A stretch of DNA of 6,663 nucleotides, from NCBI GenBank assembly GCA_012515455.1, contig JAAYYJ010000461.1:1-6663 (forward strand), in the 5' to 3' direction. Position 1 is the stretch's first letter. Each line of letters opens with the position of its first letter. This stretch comes from Oligosphaeraceae bacterium. GTDB taxonomy: Bacteria > Verrucomicrobiota > Lentisphaeria > Oligosphaerales > Oligosphaeraceae. The notes under the pieces were generated by a model. That model had not been told where the DNA came from. It made no database searches and worked only from the letters and a program-made list of their open reading frames with translations. This document shows, piece after piece, positions 1 to 6,543 of this stretch. The position numbers were made by a program, and so were the translations under genes.

Positions 1-1144
1 CAGAACCACCATCTGAGGGCGACAGCGAGACCACCGGCCGTCCCGAGCGCAACAGCTCAATGCGGTCATTGGCCACGGCCTCGATGACCGCCGGATTGCT
101 GAAGCAGAGCTGGACCCGGTCCGGCTTCGCTTTCGGCAAGGGATGGCGGGTGCCATTTTTCAACAGCGCAAAGTAGTCGAGGTGTTCCTGCCCGTATTTC
201 GCCCAGACGTATTTGAAGGAATGACCCGCACGCACCAGTCGGGTGCCGCCCAAGCGGTGCCAGAGCGACCAGTCGGCCTTGGCCGGCGCCCAGTGCTGCA
301 TGTGTCGGGGCGCGAATTTGAGATTGTAGAGTCCCTGCAGGGGACGGTCACCGAAGTCATCGTGGGGCCCGAGTTCTTCGGGTGTAAACCAGTCTTGGCG
401 TGCGGGGGGCAGATTCCAGGCTCGTGGGGTATAGGTGTCCGCCGAGCGCATCCAGCGCTGGTTGAGTGCAGGCGCATCGCTGATCTGTACTGGTTGCAGA
501 GCAAACACCGGCAGCTTGGGCACGACAGTTCCCAATTCACCGGGCCACAGGGACCGGAAGCCATACTGTTCCAGCAGGTCTACCACGGCATAGACGGCAC
601 TGTTGTGGTCGCCGACGATGCTGAGCACATTGCCGCTGACCTTCAGCAAAAAACCCTCTTCGGGCAGGTCCTGGCTGGTGATGCCGTTTCGGGCTGACAT
701 CGGGTGTTCGCCGATCAGTACCGCGTAGTCGAATACTTCATTGCCGACCCTGACACGCAGTTTCCCGCCCTCCAGAGTGCACGGAGAATTCTCGCTCTCA
801 TGGACAATAGGCAGGGTCGCTTGGCTGGAGGCGAGGACCTTGCCCTGCAAGAGTTTGGCCGCACGCTCGGCCGCTAGGTACTGCTGCTCGTCGCTTTTGG
901 CCGGAATCACAATGGCCGCGCGAGCCTGCCCATTCTCGGCCAGAAGCAGCGGCGCGCCAGTGAGATTGCTGCTGACCCGGTTGGACTTCAGCTCGCGATT
1001 GACCCGCGGAGGGCCCACGGGTTCGAGGGGAACGGTCGGTCCCAGCGGCGTGTTGTCCCAGATGTCGATATTCTCCTCCTGGGCTGGCAGGCTGGAGAAG
1101 ACGGTGAGGCAGAGCAGCAGGATGACAGGCAGAGTTTTGGACAT
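1..1144 (-). CDS. Secreted DUF4838 domain protein, GH20-like N-terminal domain (partial, C-terminus off left edge)
   Basis: The frame is open without a stop from the ATG at 1144 to the left edge, giving the first 381 residues. The N-terminus is a Sec signal peptide: MSK, a hydrophobic stretch at about residues 5-18, then a likely cleavage after LPA (residue 21). There is no lipobox. Residues about 75-225 resemble the alpha/beta domain found in front of GH20 hexosaminidases and GH67 glucuronidases: a paired strand/helix, a VSGNVLSIVGDH-type strand (169-180) and LLEQYGFRSLWPGELG (190-205). From about 290 on it looks like DUF4838: GGTRLVRAGHSFKYVW (299-314), DYFALLKNGTR (323-333), QLCFSNP (345-351) and VSLSPSDGG (372-380). 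The reaction is unknown; a role in exported or periplasmic glycan processing is inferred. It lies 63 bases behind the sulfatase on the same strand and is probably co-transcribed with it. The family call is from motif memory; the catalytic part is mostly outside the window. Confidence 0.85.
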   Translation of the reverse strand, partial: MSKTLPVILLLCLTVFSSLPAQEENIDIWDNTPLGPTVPLEPVGPPRVNRELKSNRVSSNLTGAPLLLAENGQARAAIVIPAKSDEQQYLAAERAAKLLQGKVLASSQATLPIVHESENSPCTLEGGKLRVRVGNEVFDYAVLIGEHPMSARNGITSQDLPEEGFLLKVSGNVLSIVGDHNSAVYAVVDLLEQYGFRSLWPGELGTVVPKLPVFALQPVQISDAPALNQRWMRSADTYTPRAWNLPPARQDWFTPEELGPHDDFGDRPLQGLYNLKFAPRHMQHWAPAKADWSLWHRLGGTRLVRAGHSFKYVWAKYGQEHLDYFALLKNGTRHPLPKAKPDRVQLCFSNPAVIEAVANDRIELLRSGRPVVSLSPSDGGS

Positions 1145-1152
1145 GCGCGGAG

Positions 1153-1157
1153 TCCTT
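1153..1157 (-). promoter_or_regulatory. Ribosome binding site of the DUF4838 gene
   Basis: On the minus strand AAGGA lies 8 bases before the ATG at 1144, and the encoded protein then begins with a clean signal peptide. This supports the start. The 63-base gap back to the sulfatase stop (1145-1207) contains an AT-rich patch with AATTAATT (1174-1181). I see no terminator hairpin in it, which fits read-through from the sulfatase gene. Confidence 0.7.
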
Positions 1158-1207
1158 TAGTAGTTGGTTGATAAATTAATTCAGGGGAGGTGGATAAGTC
1201 GGTGCGG

Positions 1208-2740
1208 TTATGCTTCCGCCGGAGCGTAGAGCTTCTCCCGCCAAGACGGACTGATCCAGCAGATGATTTCCTTGTCCAGGTCGCTCATGCCGCGGAGGCG
1301 CTGCAGATAGAACGGCGAGACGATGGGCTGGTCTTGGACCACCAGTTGCTCGCCGGCGGTCAGGCCGCAGTCGCGGGGACGCAGTTCTGATACCAGGCGC
1401 AGCCGCATCTGGCCCAAGAGCGCCGCTTGGGCCGGATCAGTGCTGCGGTCCTGCAATTCCTGCGGGTCGCGGTCGAGATCGAAGAGCTGTTCGCGGCCGG
1501 TGCGCGGGAACCAGACATATTTGACCTTGCCGTCGGTGAGGTACTGCATTTCCTCGTCGGGCGAATAGCAGGAAGAATGTTCGCCGTGGGCAAAATCACG
1601 CCAGCTGCAATGGCGGCCCTGTGCCAGGGGCAGCAGGCTCAGTCCGTCCACGCTGTCCGGGATTGCCAGTCCCAGGGCATCGAGAATAGTAGGCATGACA
1701 TCCCGCAGCATCACCGGACGGTCCGATTCGCGGACAGTGTTGTTCCGCATATCCTTGGGCAGCCGCAGCAGCATGGGGATATGGGCGGAGGACTCATAGG
1801 CATAGGTCTTGCGCCACAGATTATGGTCTCCGAGCATATCGCCGTGATCGGCGGTGAAGATAATCAACGTGTCATCCAGGATCCCCTGGCGTTCCAGTTC
1901 GTCGAGCAGACGGCCGATGGCGGCATCGATGTGCTCGACATTGCCGTAATAACCGGCCCGTGCAGCGCGGACCTCCTGCTGGCTTTTGATCCCATGCCAG
2001 GCGTTCGGCAGGGCGGCGGTCTCGGGGTCATCATGTATGGCGGCCCAGTCGGCAATGGCGGCAGGCGGCAGGTCCTTCTGGAGATATTTCTCAAAATACT
2101 CCGGCAGGGCGTCATACGGCGAATGCGGGCGGGCGAAGGAGGTCTTGAGGAAGAACGGCTTGCCCCGGTCGCGGTCTTTCAGGAATTGTATAGAGCGTTC
2201 GGCGGTCCAGTTGGTCGGATGCAGGAAGGCGGGTTTGTCATAGGGTCGTCCTTCCCAGCCGTTCCAGTCCCGTCCGTCGTTCATGCCGTAGTCGCCGTCC
2301 TTATGATCGTTGAACCACTGTTCATATTCCGAGCAAAAATCCGGGTCCTGGTGACGCAGAGATTCATCCAGTTCGATATGGTGGAAGCCATTCAGGCTGC
2401 GCTGGGGAAAGAAGTGCATTTTCCCAATCCCCTTGCAATAGTATCCGTTGGCAGCCAATTCGCCCGGCAAGGTGTGGGGGAAGTTGGTGCCCATGCCGCC
2501 TTGCCCCTGGCCCATGCCCAGGATTCCGGTGTGCCATTGGCTCATGCCGCTGATCAGCTCGGCCCGGGCGGGGATGCAGGAGGGGCAGGAGGTGTAGGCC
2601 GACCGGAAGATGGTCCCGGTTGCCGCCAGGCGGTCCAAATGCGGCGTATCCACCTGTTGGTTGCCCATGCAGCCCAGCACATCAAACCGGTGCTGGTCAG
2701 TCATCAGCAACAACACGTTGCTGCGTTTTGGGGAAGACAT
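1208..2740 (-). CDS. Formylglycine-dependent sulfatase (S1 / alkaline-phosphatase superfamily), no signal peptide
   Basis: This 510-residue protein has the complete sulfatase core. Metal-binding residues are D15-Q16 (MTDQHR), in the DQ variant seen in choline-sulfatase- and phosphonate-monoester-hydrolase-like members. The modification motif is C55-I-P-A-R59, where Cys would become formylglycine. Further core residues are K107 and H109 (GIGKMHF), H206 (ARPHSPYD), D298-H299 (FTADHGDMLGDH) and K311 (LWRKTYAYESSAHIP). The C-terminal hallmark QLFDLDRDPQEL is at 418-429. Length is normal for the family. Family members hydrolyse sulfate esters; the substrate here cannot be read from sequence, but glycan neighbours suggest a sulfated sugar. 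The frame stays open to 3166, but the ATG at 2740 is chosen because a strong GAGGAG precedes it and homology begins at once. No signal peptide is visible, so the protein is probably cytoplasmic. It is likely the first gene of an operon with the DUF4838 gene. Alternative: a phosphonate or phosphodiester hydrolase of the same fold. Confidence 0.93.
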   Translation of the reverse strand: MSSPKRSNVLLLMTDQHRFDVLGCMGNQQVDTPHLDRLAATGTIFRSAYTSCPSCIPARAELISGMSQWHTGILGMGQGQGGMGTNFPHTLPGELAANGYYCKGIGKMHFFPQRSLNGFHHIELDESLRHQDPDFCSEYEQWFNDHKDGDYGMNDGRDWNGWEGRPYDKPAFLHPTNWTAERSIQFLKDRDRGKPFFLKTSFARPHSPYDALPEYFEKYLQKDLPPAAIADWAAIHDDPETAALPNAWHGIKSQQEVRAARAGYYGNVEHIDAAIGRLLDELERQGILDDTLIIFTADHGDMLGDHNLWRKTYAYESSAHIPMLLRLPKDMRNNTVRESDRPVMLRDVMPTILDALGLAIPDSVDGLSLLPLAQGRHCSWRDFAHGEHSSCYSPDEEMQYLTDGKVKYVWFPRTGREQLFDLDRDPQELQDRSTDPAQAALLGQMRLRLVSELRPRDCGLTAGEQLVVQDQPIVSPFYLQRLRGMSDLDKEIICWISPSWREKLYAPAEA

Positions 2741-2748
2741 TGATAATT

Positions 2749-2754
2749 CTCCTC
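2749..2754 (-). promoter_or_regulatory. Ribosome binding site deciding the sulfatase start
   Basis: GAGGAG on the minus strand lies 8 bases before the ATG at 2740. It decides between this start and the upstream in-frame ATG at 3166. The 142 extra codons that the longer frame would add show no signal peptide and no recognisable domain. Confidence 0.85.
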
Positions 2755-2809
2755 GATGAGCGGGGAAAATCCCGGCAGTGGAATTGTGCGGCAAAAAGGT
2801 CTGCCGATA

Positions 2810-2815
2810 AATATA
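2810..2815 (-). promoter_or_regulatory. Possible -10 box for the sulfatase operon
   Basis: The minus strand reads TATATT here, one mismatch from TATAAT, in the only markedly AT-rich patch upstream of the sulfatase (2806-2817). The hexamer 17 bases further upstream (CATGCA) is a poor -35, so an activator or another sigma factor would be needed. Transcription would give a leader of about 65 bases containing a small stem (2789-2793 with 2802-2806). This is a weak call. Confidence 0.22.
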
Positions 2816-2859
2816 TCCGCTTTTCTCGGTTTTGCATGAGCCGGAACGATATTTCTCCA

Positions 2860-2897
2860 GCGGCTGCTCCTGGTGCTTTCCTGGAACGGGCAGCCGC
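2860..2897. repeat. 8-bp perfect inverted repeat in the divergent region
   Basis: GCGGCTGC (2860-2867) is followed 22 bases later by its exact complement GCAGCCGC (2890-2897). The spacer contains TCCTGG twice. It lies upstream of the putative sulfatase promoter, so it could be an operator or simply a chance match in GC-rich DNA. No function can be assigned. Confidence 0.4.
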
Positions 2898-3030
2898 CGG
2901 GGACGGTCAGGCGAGTGCTGCTGCCCTGCGCAGATGCTTATCCCCCCCTGGGCGCCTGGCCCGGATTGGCCTCTGGGCTTAATTCTTTCTCCAACCACTG
3001 CGCTCTGACAGGCCAAAATGGCATGCTTGC

Positions 3031-3049
3031 ATTCACGAATCCCGTGAGT
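3031..3049. promoter_or_regulatory. Palindromic operator candidate
   Basis: TCACG (3033-3037) and CGTGA (3043-3047) form a perfect dyad around a 5-base centre. The outermost bases A3031 and T3049 also pair, with a T/G mismatch between. Size and symmetry fit a dimeric repressor or activator site. It sits across the -35 and spacer of the promoter candidate at 3032-3059, which is where a repressor would act. The binding protein is unknown. Confidence 0.4.
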
Positions 3050-3059
3050 GTGATATAGT
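3032..3059 (+). promoter_or_regulatory. Candidate promoter for the 1017-residue protein gene
   Basis: TATAGT at 3054-3059 (one mismatch from TATAAT) is preceded by TGA, giving an extended -10 (TGN). TTCACG at 3032-3037 is a partial -35 match with a 16-base spacer. Predicted transcription would begin near 3066, leaving a leader of roughly 345 bases before the ATG at 3412. I see no better sigma-70-like pair nearer the gene. The alternative is a promoter that does not follow the sigma-70 consensus. Confidence 0.4.
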
Positions 3060-3063
3060 ATGC

Positions 3064-3120
3064 TGTTAGGCATGGCGTTCTTGCTTGGGGTTGTGGTTTG
3101 GCGCAGAAGATGCCATAACA
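3064..3120 (+). repeat. Possible leader stem-loop at the predicted transcript start
   Basis: TGTTAGGCAT (3064-3073) pairs with ATGCC-A-TAACA (3110-3120): ten base pairs with a single bulged A at 3115, closing a 36-base loop. It begins almost at the predicted transcription start. I recognise no named riboswitch class in it. An unrelated 8-bp inverted pair, AGTATGCT (3057-3064) and AGCATACT (3149-3156), overlaps its left arm and could compete with it. Confidence 0.35.
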
Positions 3121-3310
3121 CCTGGTGCTGGTTTGTTCCCCCTTTGAGAGCATACTGTTTTAGCACATTCCCGCAGGACTGAACTGATGCTTAACATGCG
3201 AATATTTCTGCTAGATTGTCTCCGAAGAGACGCGGTTTTCGCTTGGCCTCGGCATGACTTTGTTGGCACTGGAAGGAAAGATAATAGTTGCCACCTGCAG
3301 GCGATGCAGA

Positions 3311-3328
3311 CCCTGTTCCCCCTGTTCC
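3311..3328 (+). repeat. Two tandem copies of a 9-base unit
   Basis: CCCTGTTCC is repeated exactly twice head to tail in a pyrimidine-rich stretch that continues as CCCGCCCCCTGT. It may be a slippage-prone tract in the leader. No function is evident. Confidence 0.6.
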
Positions 3329-3330
3329 CC

Positions 3331-3351
3331 CGCCCCCTGTGAAAGAGGGCG
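3331..3351 (+). repeat. GC-rich leader hairpin, attenuator-like
   Basis: CGCCCCCT (3331-3338) pairs with AGAGGGCG (3344-3351), seven pairs and one C/A mismatch, around a 5-base loop. TTTT follows at 3353-3356, after one G. This is a poor intrinsic terminator because the T run is short, but its place between the promoter candidate and the gene would suit an attenuator. Confidence in function is low; the pairing itself is plain. Confidence 0.3.
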
Positions 3352-3359
3352 GTTTTACC

Positions 3360-3380
3360 CCATCTGCTGCTCGCAGATGG
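3360..3380 (+). repeat. Perfect 8-bp hairpin just upstream of the ribosome binding site
   Basis: CCATCTGC (3360-3367) and GCAGATGG (3373-3380) are exact complements around the 5-base loop TGCTC. The hairpin ends 20 bases before the Shine-Dalgarno sequence and 31 before the ATG. It could be an RNA stem affecting translation or stability, or a DNA-binding dyad. It lies only 8 bases after the GC-rich hairpin at 3331-3351, so the two could stack or act together. Confidence 0.5.
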
Positions 3381-3400
3381 AATCATGGAATGATCTTTTC

Positions 3401-3407
3401 GGGAGGT
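3401..3407 (+). promoter_or_regulatory. Ribosome binding site of the 1017-residue protein gene
   Basis: GGGAGGT lies immediately upstream of the ATG at 3412, with 4 bases between. It is a strong Shine-Dalgarno sequence with slightly short spacing. It fixes the start and leaves the preceding hairpin outside the ribosome landing site. Confidence 0.85.
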
Positions 3408-3411
3408 ATTT

Positions 3412-6400
3412 ATGCGCTTTTTCAATATTACGCCACTGATGCAGACGTTTAACGGTGACCGTACCAGGCTGATTCTGCCCGATGAGTGTTTTTCTCTGTC
3501 ATTCCAGGTCCCAAAACGGGCAGTGCCGGTCCGGCACTCGTTCCGTTTCCTGGGCGAGCCGGATTATTTCTGGAAACTGAGAACGGAACCAGGCTCGCCC
3601 TACTGTATCAGTATGTCCATTGAGGATGCTCTGACCAGCAAAGACACCCCCCGGGAGAAGTATGCACTGAAGATTCCCTGCCACCGGGAAAAATATGAAA
3701 AAAATGTTTATGTCAAGCTGAAAAGGGGTGCTTTCAGTACCGCCGTTCCTTCACTGTTCCGCTGCTTTGTCAAAGGCGAAAAGCTGGCTTTCGGTGCCGG
3801 CGGAGAAGCAGTCGTGGAACTTGGAATCTACCGGGCCAAAGAGGGACGCCATCCCGATGACCAGTTCGATCTGCCGGATGAGACCGTCCGGTTGTTCTTG
3901 ACCCCGGAAATGGATTCCTGGGTTGAACTGCAGCAGGAGTTCGTGATGCCGCAGGATGCGGTGTCGCTGCTGGTGCGCATTGGCATCAAGAACGCAGAAG
4001 GCACCCTCTTTTTCGGCTCTCCCCGTCTGTATTCACAGGGGATGGACAATGTGATTCCACCGCTGGATCATTCCCAAAGCCGGTTCCCTGAATACAACTA
4101 CATCGGGGAAAATATCTCCCGCCGCGATTGGCCTGAATTCCGCATTCTGGTGGATGGGAAAACCATTTTTGAGGGGAAAAAATATACCTCCATTTACCGG
4201 CGCGGGGAGTTCGAGATTCCGGCTGGAGTGCTGGAACCCGGGGAACACCGTCTGGAGGTCTTCCTCTGTGCCGATTATGAGTCCGCCGTGGGTTTTCTGT
4301 TCCAAAAGATTGAACTCTTTGAATACGGGAACCGGGAGTTTGAGATCATTGCTGCTCCGGAGTATGCAAAGGAAAATCTCCCTCTGAAGGTTCTGGTGAC
4401 CACGAACCAACCGGACCTGGCAATCAAATGGCAAGGCGGCGACACGGTGCTGGCCGAAGCGGGGCTGCATGTCCTGACGCTCCCGCCGATTCCGGCAGGA
4501 GTCTGTCAGAAGGAGATTACGCTGGTTTCCGCACACGCTTCTGACAGCTTTACCGTGATTCAATCCGTTCGTGGAGCAGATGACGGTGTGCGGCTCTCCA
4601 CCAGCGATGCGGTTTTCATTCACCAGGATCGGGAAAGCTTCCAGAACTACCTGGAGTGGTATAGGCAAAATCAGGTAGGAAACCTCATGGCCTTCCGTCC
4701 CGCCTACCGGTGGAGCGGATCGGCCGCATGCGATCCCGAAGTCTGGACGATGCTGCAAAAATATCTCAACGACCTGGAAATGGATTACACTCTGATCCTG
4801 GACGGGCGGGAACTGCCTGGCAAGAACGCCAATCCTCCGCCCGGAATGCTGTCCGGACCGCATTTTCACGGGCGCCAGTCCCACGAAAACGATGGTTCCT
4901 TCTGTTACTGGGGCAATCAGCTCTGGAAGAAGGAGCCGCTGCCTGAACCGTATGCCGACCTTCTGGCCCGCGGGATTGACAAAGGGGGAATCCAGCCGCA
5001 TGTTCGTCCCAAACGCACTGACCAAGGCGCCTGGTGGTTCTTTGACCCGCATAAGGCGCATGACCTGAAGGAGGCGGCGGAAGATTTCATCCACAATCTT
5101 GCCGATGCCAGGGGGGATTCCACCCGCCACTCCGGTCCGTCAGTGCTGTTCCGCTACTTTTTCCAGGCCGGCTATGAGTATCTTCTGGCGGAGCAGATGT
5201 ACGGTCCCGAGGAGTTTGTGCTTGCGGCTCTGCGCGGGGCCAGCAGTGCCTATCAGGCCAAAGGGTTCGGGACCCACAACGCAACCCAGTGGAGTTCGAC
5301 GCCCCACGATACTCCGGAACACGCGGAGCGCTACTTCCTGTCTCTGGCCACTGCCTATATCAATGGCGCTGGCGATATCAATGTGGAAGAGGGACTCTGG
5401 CGGATGGAGAAGGGCTATGTGGATTATGACCGGTACAGCCGCAACTGCCTGCGGCACCTGGAGGCACATACCCGTTTCCGGAAATATCTGGAGACTCATA
5501 CCCGCCGGGGCAGGATGTGTCTGCCTTTCGCCATTCTGCAGGGCCAATACGATGGCTGGAACATGTTTGCCGACCAGGCGCCGCTTTGGCTCAGGGAAGG
5601 GGAGATGTGGAAGCCCGGCAGTGCGGAAAAATCTTTCCAGCTGGGTAAACTTCTGCTGCCGCTGAATGAGCTCCATTCCATCTATAAGCCCCAATGTCCG
5701 GTGGCGCCCTGCGGCTGGTATTCCGGAACCCCTTATGGAGCCTTTGATCTTGCTCCCTGCGAAACCGACTGGAACCGGTACCGCTACCTGGTCTTCCTGG
5801 GCTGGAACACCTGGTCGGACGAGCAGGGCCGGAAGATGGCGGCCTTTGTGGAGAATGGCGGCCATCTGCTGCTGAGCAAACGGCATCTTTCCCAATCACT
5901 GCTCCATAACGGCGAGGGGGTCTATGCACCACACCCGTTGCTGTCACATCTGCTTGGACCGGACTGGATGACCCAGACTGGACTGTCCCGCCGCTGCTGC
6001 GGGAAAGGCAGCGTGGTCTATTTTGCCGCCGACCTCTATCCTGCCGATATCCCGGAACTGTATCGGGCCGAGATGCGGAGTTTTCTGGATAAAATGATCG
6101 AGGAGGAGCAAGGCAGGGGCTGGATGTGCGGCGGCAATGCTGTGGAAACGCCAGCCTGGGACCTGGCGACGGGAGAACGGGTTTTCTATCTTCTCAACAT
6201 CCGCTGGTGGGACCGGAAAACCGAGGCCGCCGATCTGCTCATCGGCGATTGCCGTTATCAGGTGGAAGTCCCCTACGGAGCAATTTACAGCCTGACAGTG
6301 AACGCAGGCCGGGGAATCCTTCCCCTGGACCCCATGGCCGAGATTCTGGCACTGCAGCCAGGCGAGGCAGTGATCCAATCGGCCTGTGCCGGGAAATGTC

Positions 6401-6465
6401 TGATTTTCGCGCACGGGGCCGTTCGGATGGCGGAATATCCTGCAGGAATCAGTACCATTAACTGA
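3412..6465 (+). CDS. Large uncharacterised multidomain glycoside-hydrolase-like protein (1017 residues)
   Basis: The reading frame is complete and uninterrupted, with no signal peptide or membrane segment, so it is probably cytoplasmic. I do not recognise a named family. What can be seen: a beta-rich N-terminal part with a jelly-roll-like module at about 90-207 (ending FFGSPRLY, as carbohydrate-binding modules often do); a second beta-sandwich at about 240-305 (GVLEPGEHRLEVFLCADYE, 272-290); an Ig-like segment at about 310-385; and a probable alpha/beta barrel at about 400-770. The barrel part is rich in His, Trp, Asp and Glu, for example GPHFHGRQSHEND (482-494), THNATQWSS (621-629) and NGAGDINVEEGLWR (651-664). 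Residues about 786-895 look like the Rossmann-like trimerisation domain of GH42-type enzymes (YRYLVFLGWNTWSDEQGRK, then FVENGGHLLLSKRHL). The C-terminus (about 922-1015) is again beta-rich. E659/E660 are candidate acidic catalytic residues by position only. It is divergent from the sulfatase operon. A glycan-active role is inferred, not shown. Confidence 0.8.
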   Translation: MRFFNITPLMQTFNGDRTRLILPDECFSLSFQVPKRAVPVRHSFRFLGEPDYFWKLRTEPGSPYCISMSIEDALTSKDTPREKYALKIPCHREKYEKNVYVKLKRGAFSTAVPSLFRCFVKGEKLAFGAGGEAVVELGIYRAKEGRHPDDQFDLPDETVRLFLTPEMDSWVELQQEFVMPQDAVSLLVRIGIKNAEGTLFFGSPRLYSQGMDNVIPPLDHSQSRFPEYNYIGENISRRDWPEFRILVDGKTIFEGKKYTSIYRRGEFEIPAGVLEPGEHRLEVFLCADYESAVGFLFQKIELFEYGNREFEIIAAPEYAKENLPLKVLVTTNQPDLAIKWQGGDTVLAEAGLHVLTLPPIPAGVCQKEITLVSAHASDSFTVIQSVRGADDGVRLSTSDAVFIHQDRESFQNYLEWYRQNQVGNLMAFRPAYRWSGSAACDPEVWTMLQKYLNDLEMDYTLILDGRELPGKNANPPPGMLSGPHFHGRQSHENDGSFCYWGNQLWKKEPLPEPYADLLARGIDKGGIQPHVRPKRTDQGAWWFFDPHKAHDLKEAAEDFIHNLADARGDSTRHSGPSVLFRYFFQAGYEYLLAEQMYGPEEFVLAALRGASSAYQAKGFGTHNATQWSSTPHDTPEHAERYFLSLATAYINGAGDINVEEGLWRMEKGYVDYDRYSRNCLRHLEAHTRFRKYLETHTRRGRMCLPFAILQGQYDGWNMFADQAPLWLREGEMWKPGSAEKSFQLGKLLLPLNELHSIYKPQCPVAPCGWYSGTPYGAFDLAPCETDWNRYRYLVFLGWNTWSDEQGRKMAAFVENGGHLLLSKRHLSQSLLHNGEGVYAPHPLLSHLLGPDWMTQTGLSRRCCGKGSVVYFAADLYPADIPELYRAEMRSFLDKMIEEEQGRGWMCGGNAVETPAWDLATGERVFYLLNIRWWDRKTEAADLLIGDCRYQVEVPYGAIYSLTVNAGRGILPLDPMAEILALQPGEAVIQSACAGKCLIFAHGAVRMAEYPAGISTIN

Positions 6466-6543
6466 ATCCCGGGACATTGCTTATGGGTAAGGTGCAAAAT
6501 CAGGTGTTGAGCACTGGTATGCTTTAAGACTTCCAGATGTAGC

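Larger units (their letters stand above)
2741..3411. other. Long divergent intergenic region (671 bases) between sulfatase and the 1017-residue protein
   Basis: I find no convincing gene in this stretch on either strand. The short frames crossing it lack ribosome binding sites and domain-like sequence. It must hold the promoters of two divergent units, but 671 bases is much more than two promoters need. It contains several inverted repeats (2860-2897, 3031-3049, 3064-3120, 3331-3351, 3360-3380), a short tandem repeat (3311-3328) and homopyrimidine-rich patches. The pattern suggests regulatory DNA and possibly a structured 5' leader for the plus-strand gene. No regulator gene is adjacent. Confidence 0.8.

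Noticed and set aside
143..697. 184-codon plus-strand open frame at the left end
   Set aside because: The opposite strand encodes an uninterrupted DUF4838 protein with signal peptide and family motifs through this whole stretch.
1427..2743. 438-codon plus-strand open frame antisense to the sulfatase
   Set aside because: It lies wholly within the sulfatase, which has all family motifs and a strong ribosome binding site. The antisense product has no recognisable domain and its frame is a by-product of GC-rich codon use.
2741..3166. N-terminal extension of the sulfatase by 142 codons
   Set aside because: The frame is open but the extra residues are domain-free and contain no signal peptide, no ribosome binding site was seen at 3166, and GAGGAG marks the ATG at 2740.
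3331..3356. Intrinsic terminator in the leader
   Set aside because: The stem is imperfect and only four T's follow after a G, too weak to call a terminator; it is kept only as an attenuator-like hairpin.
3254..3439. 61-codon plus-strand frame overlapping the start of the 1017-residue protein gene
   Set aside because: No Shine-Dalgarno precedes it and the product is Cys/Pro/Arg-rich with no recognisable features. I cannot exclude a translated leader, but nothing supports it.
4033..5130. 365-codon minus-strand open frame antisense to the 1017-residue protein
   Set aside because: It has no domain-like sequence. The plus-strand frame is longer and continuous, has a good Shine-Dalgarno and shows beta-sandwich and trimerisation-like features.
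5140..5895. 251-codon minus-strand open frame
   Set aside because: It is a shadow of the plus-strand gene in GC-rich sequence, with no plausible domain.
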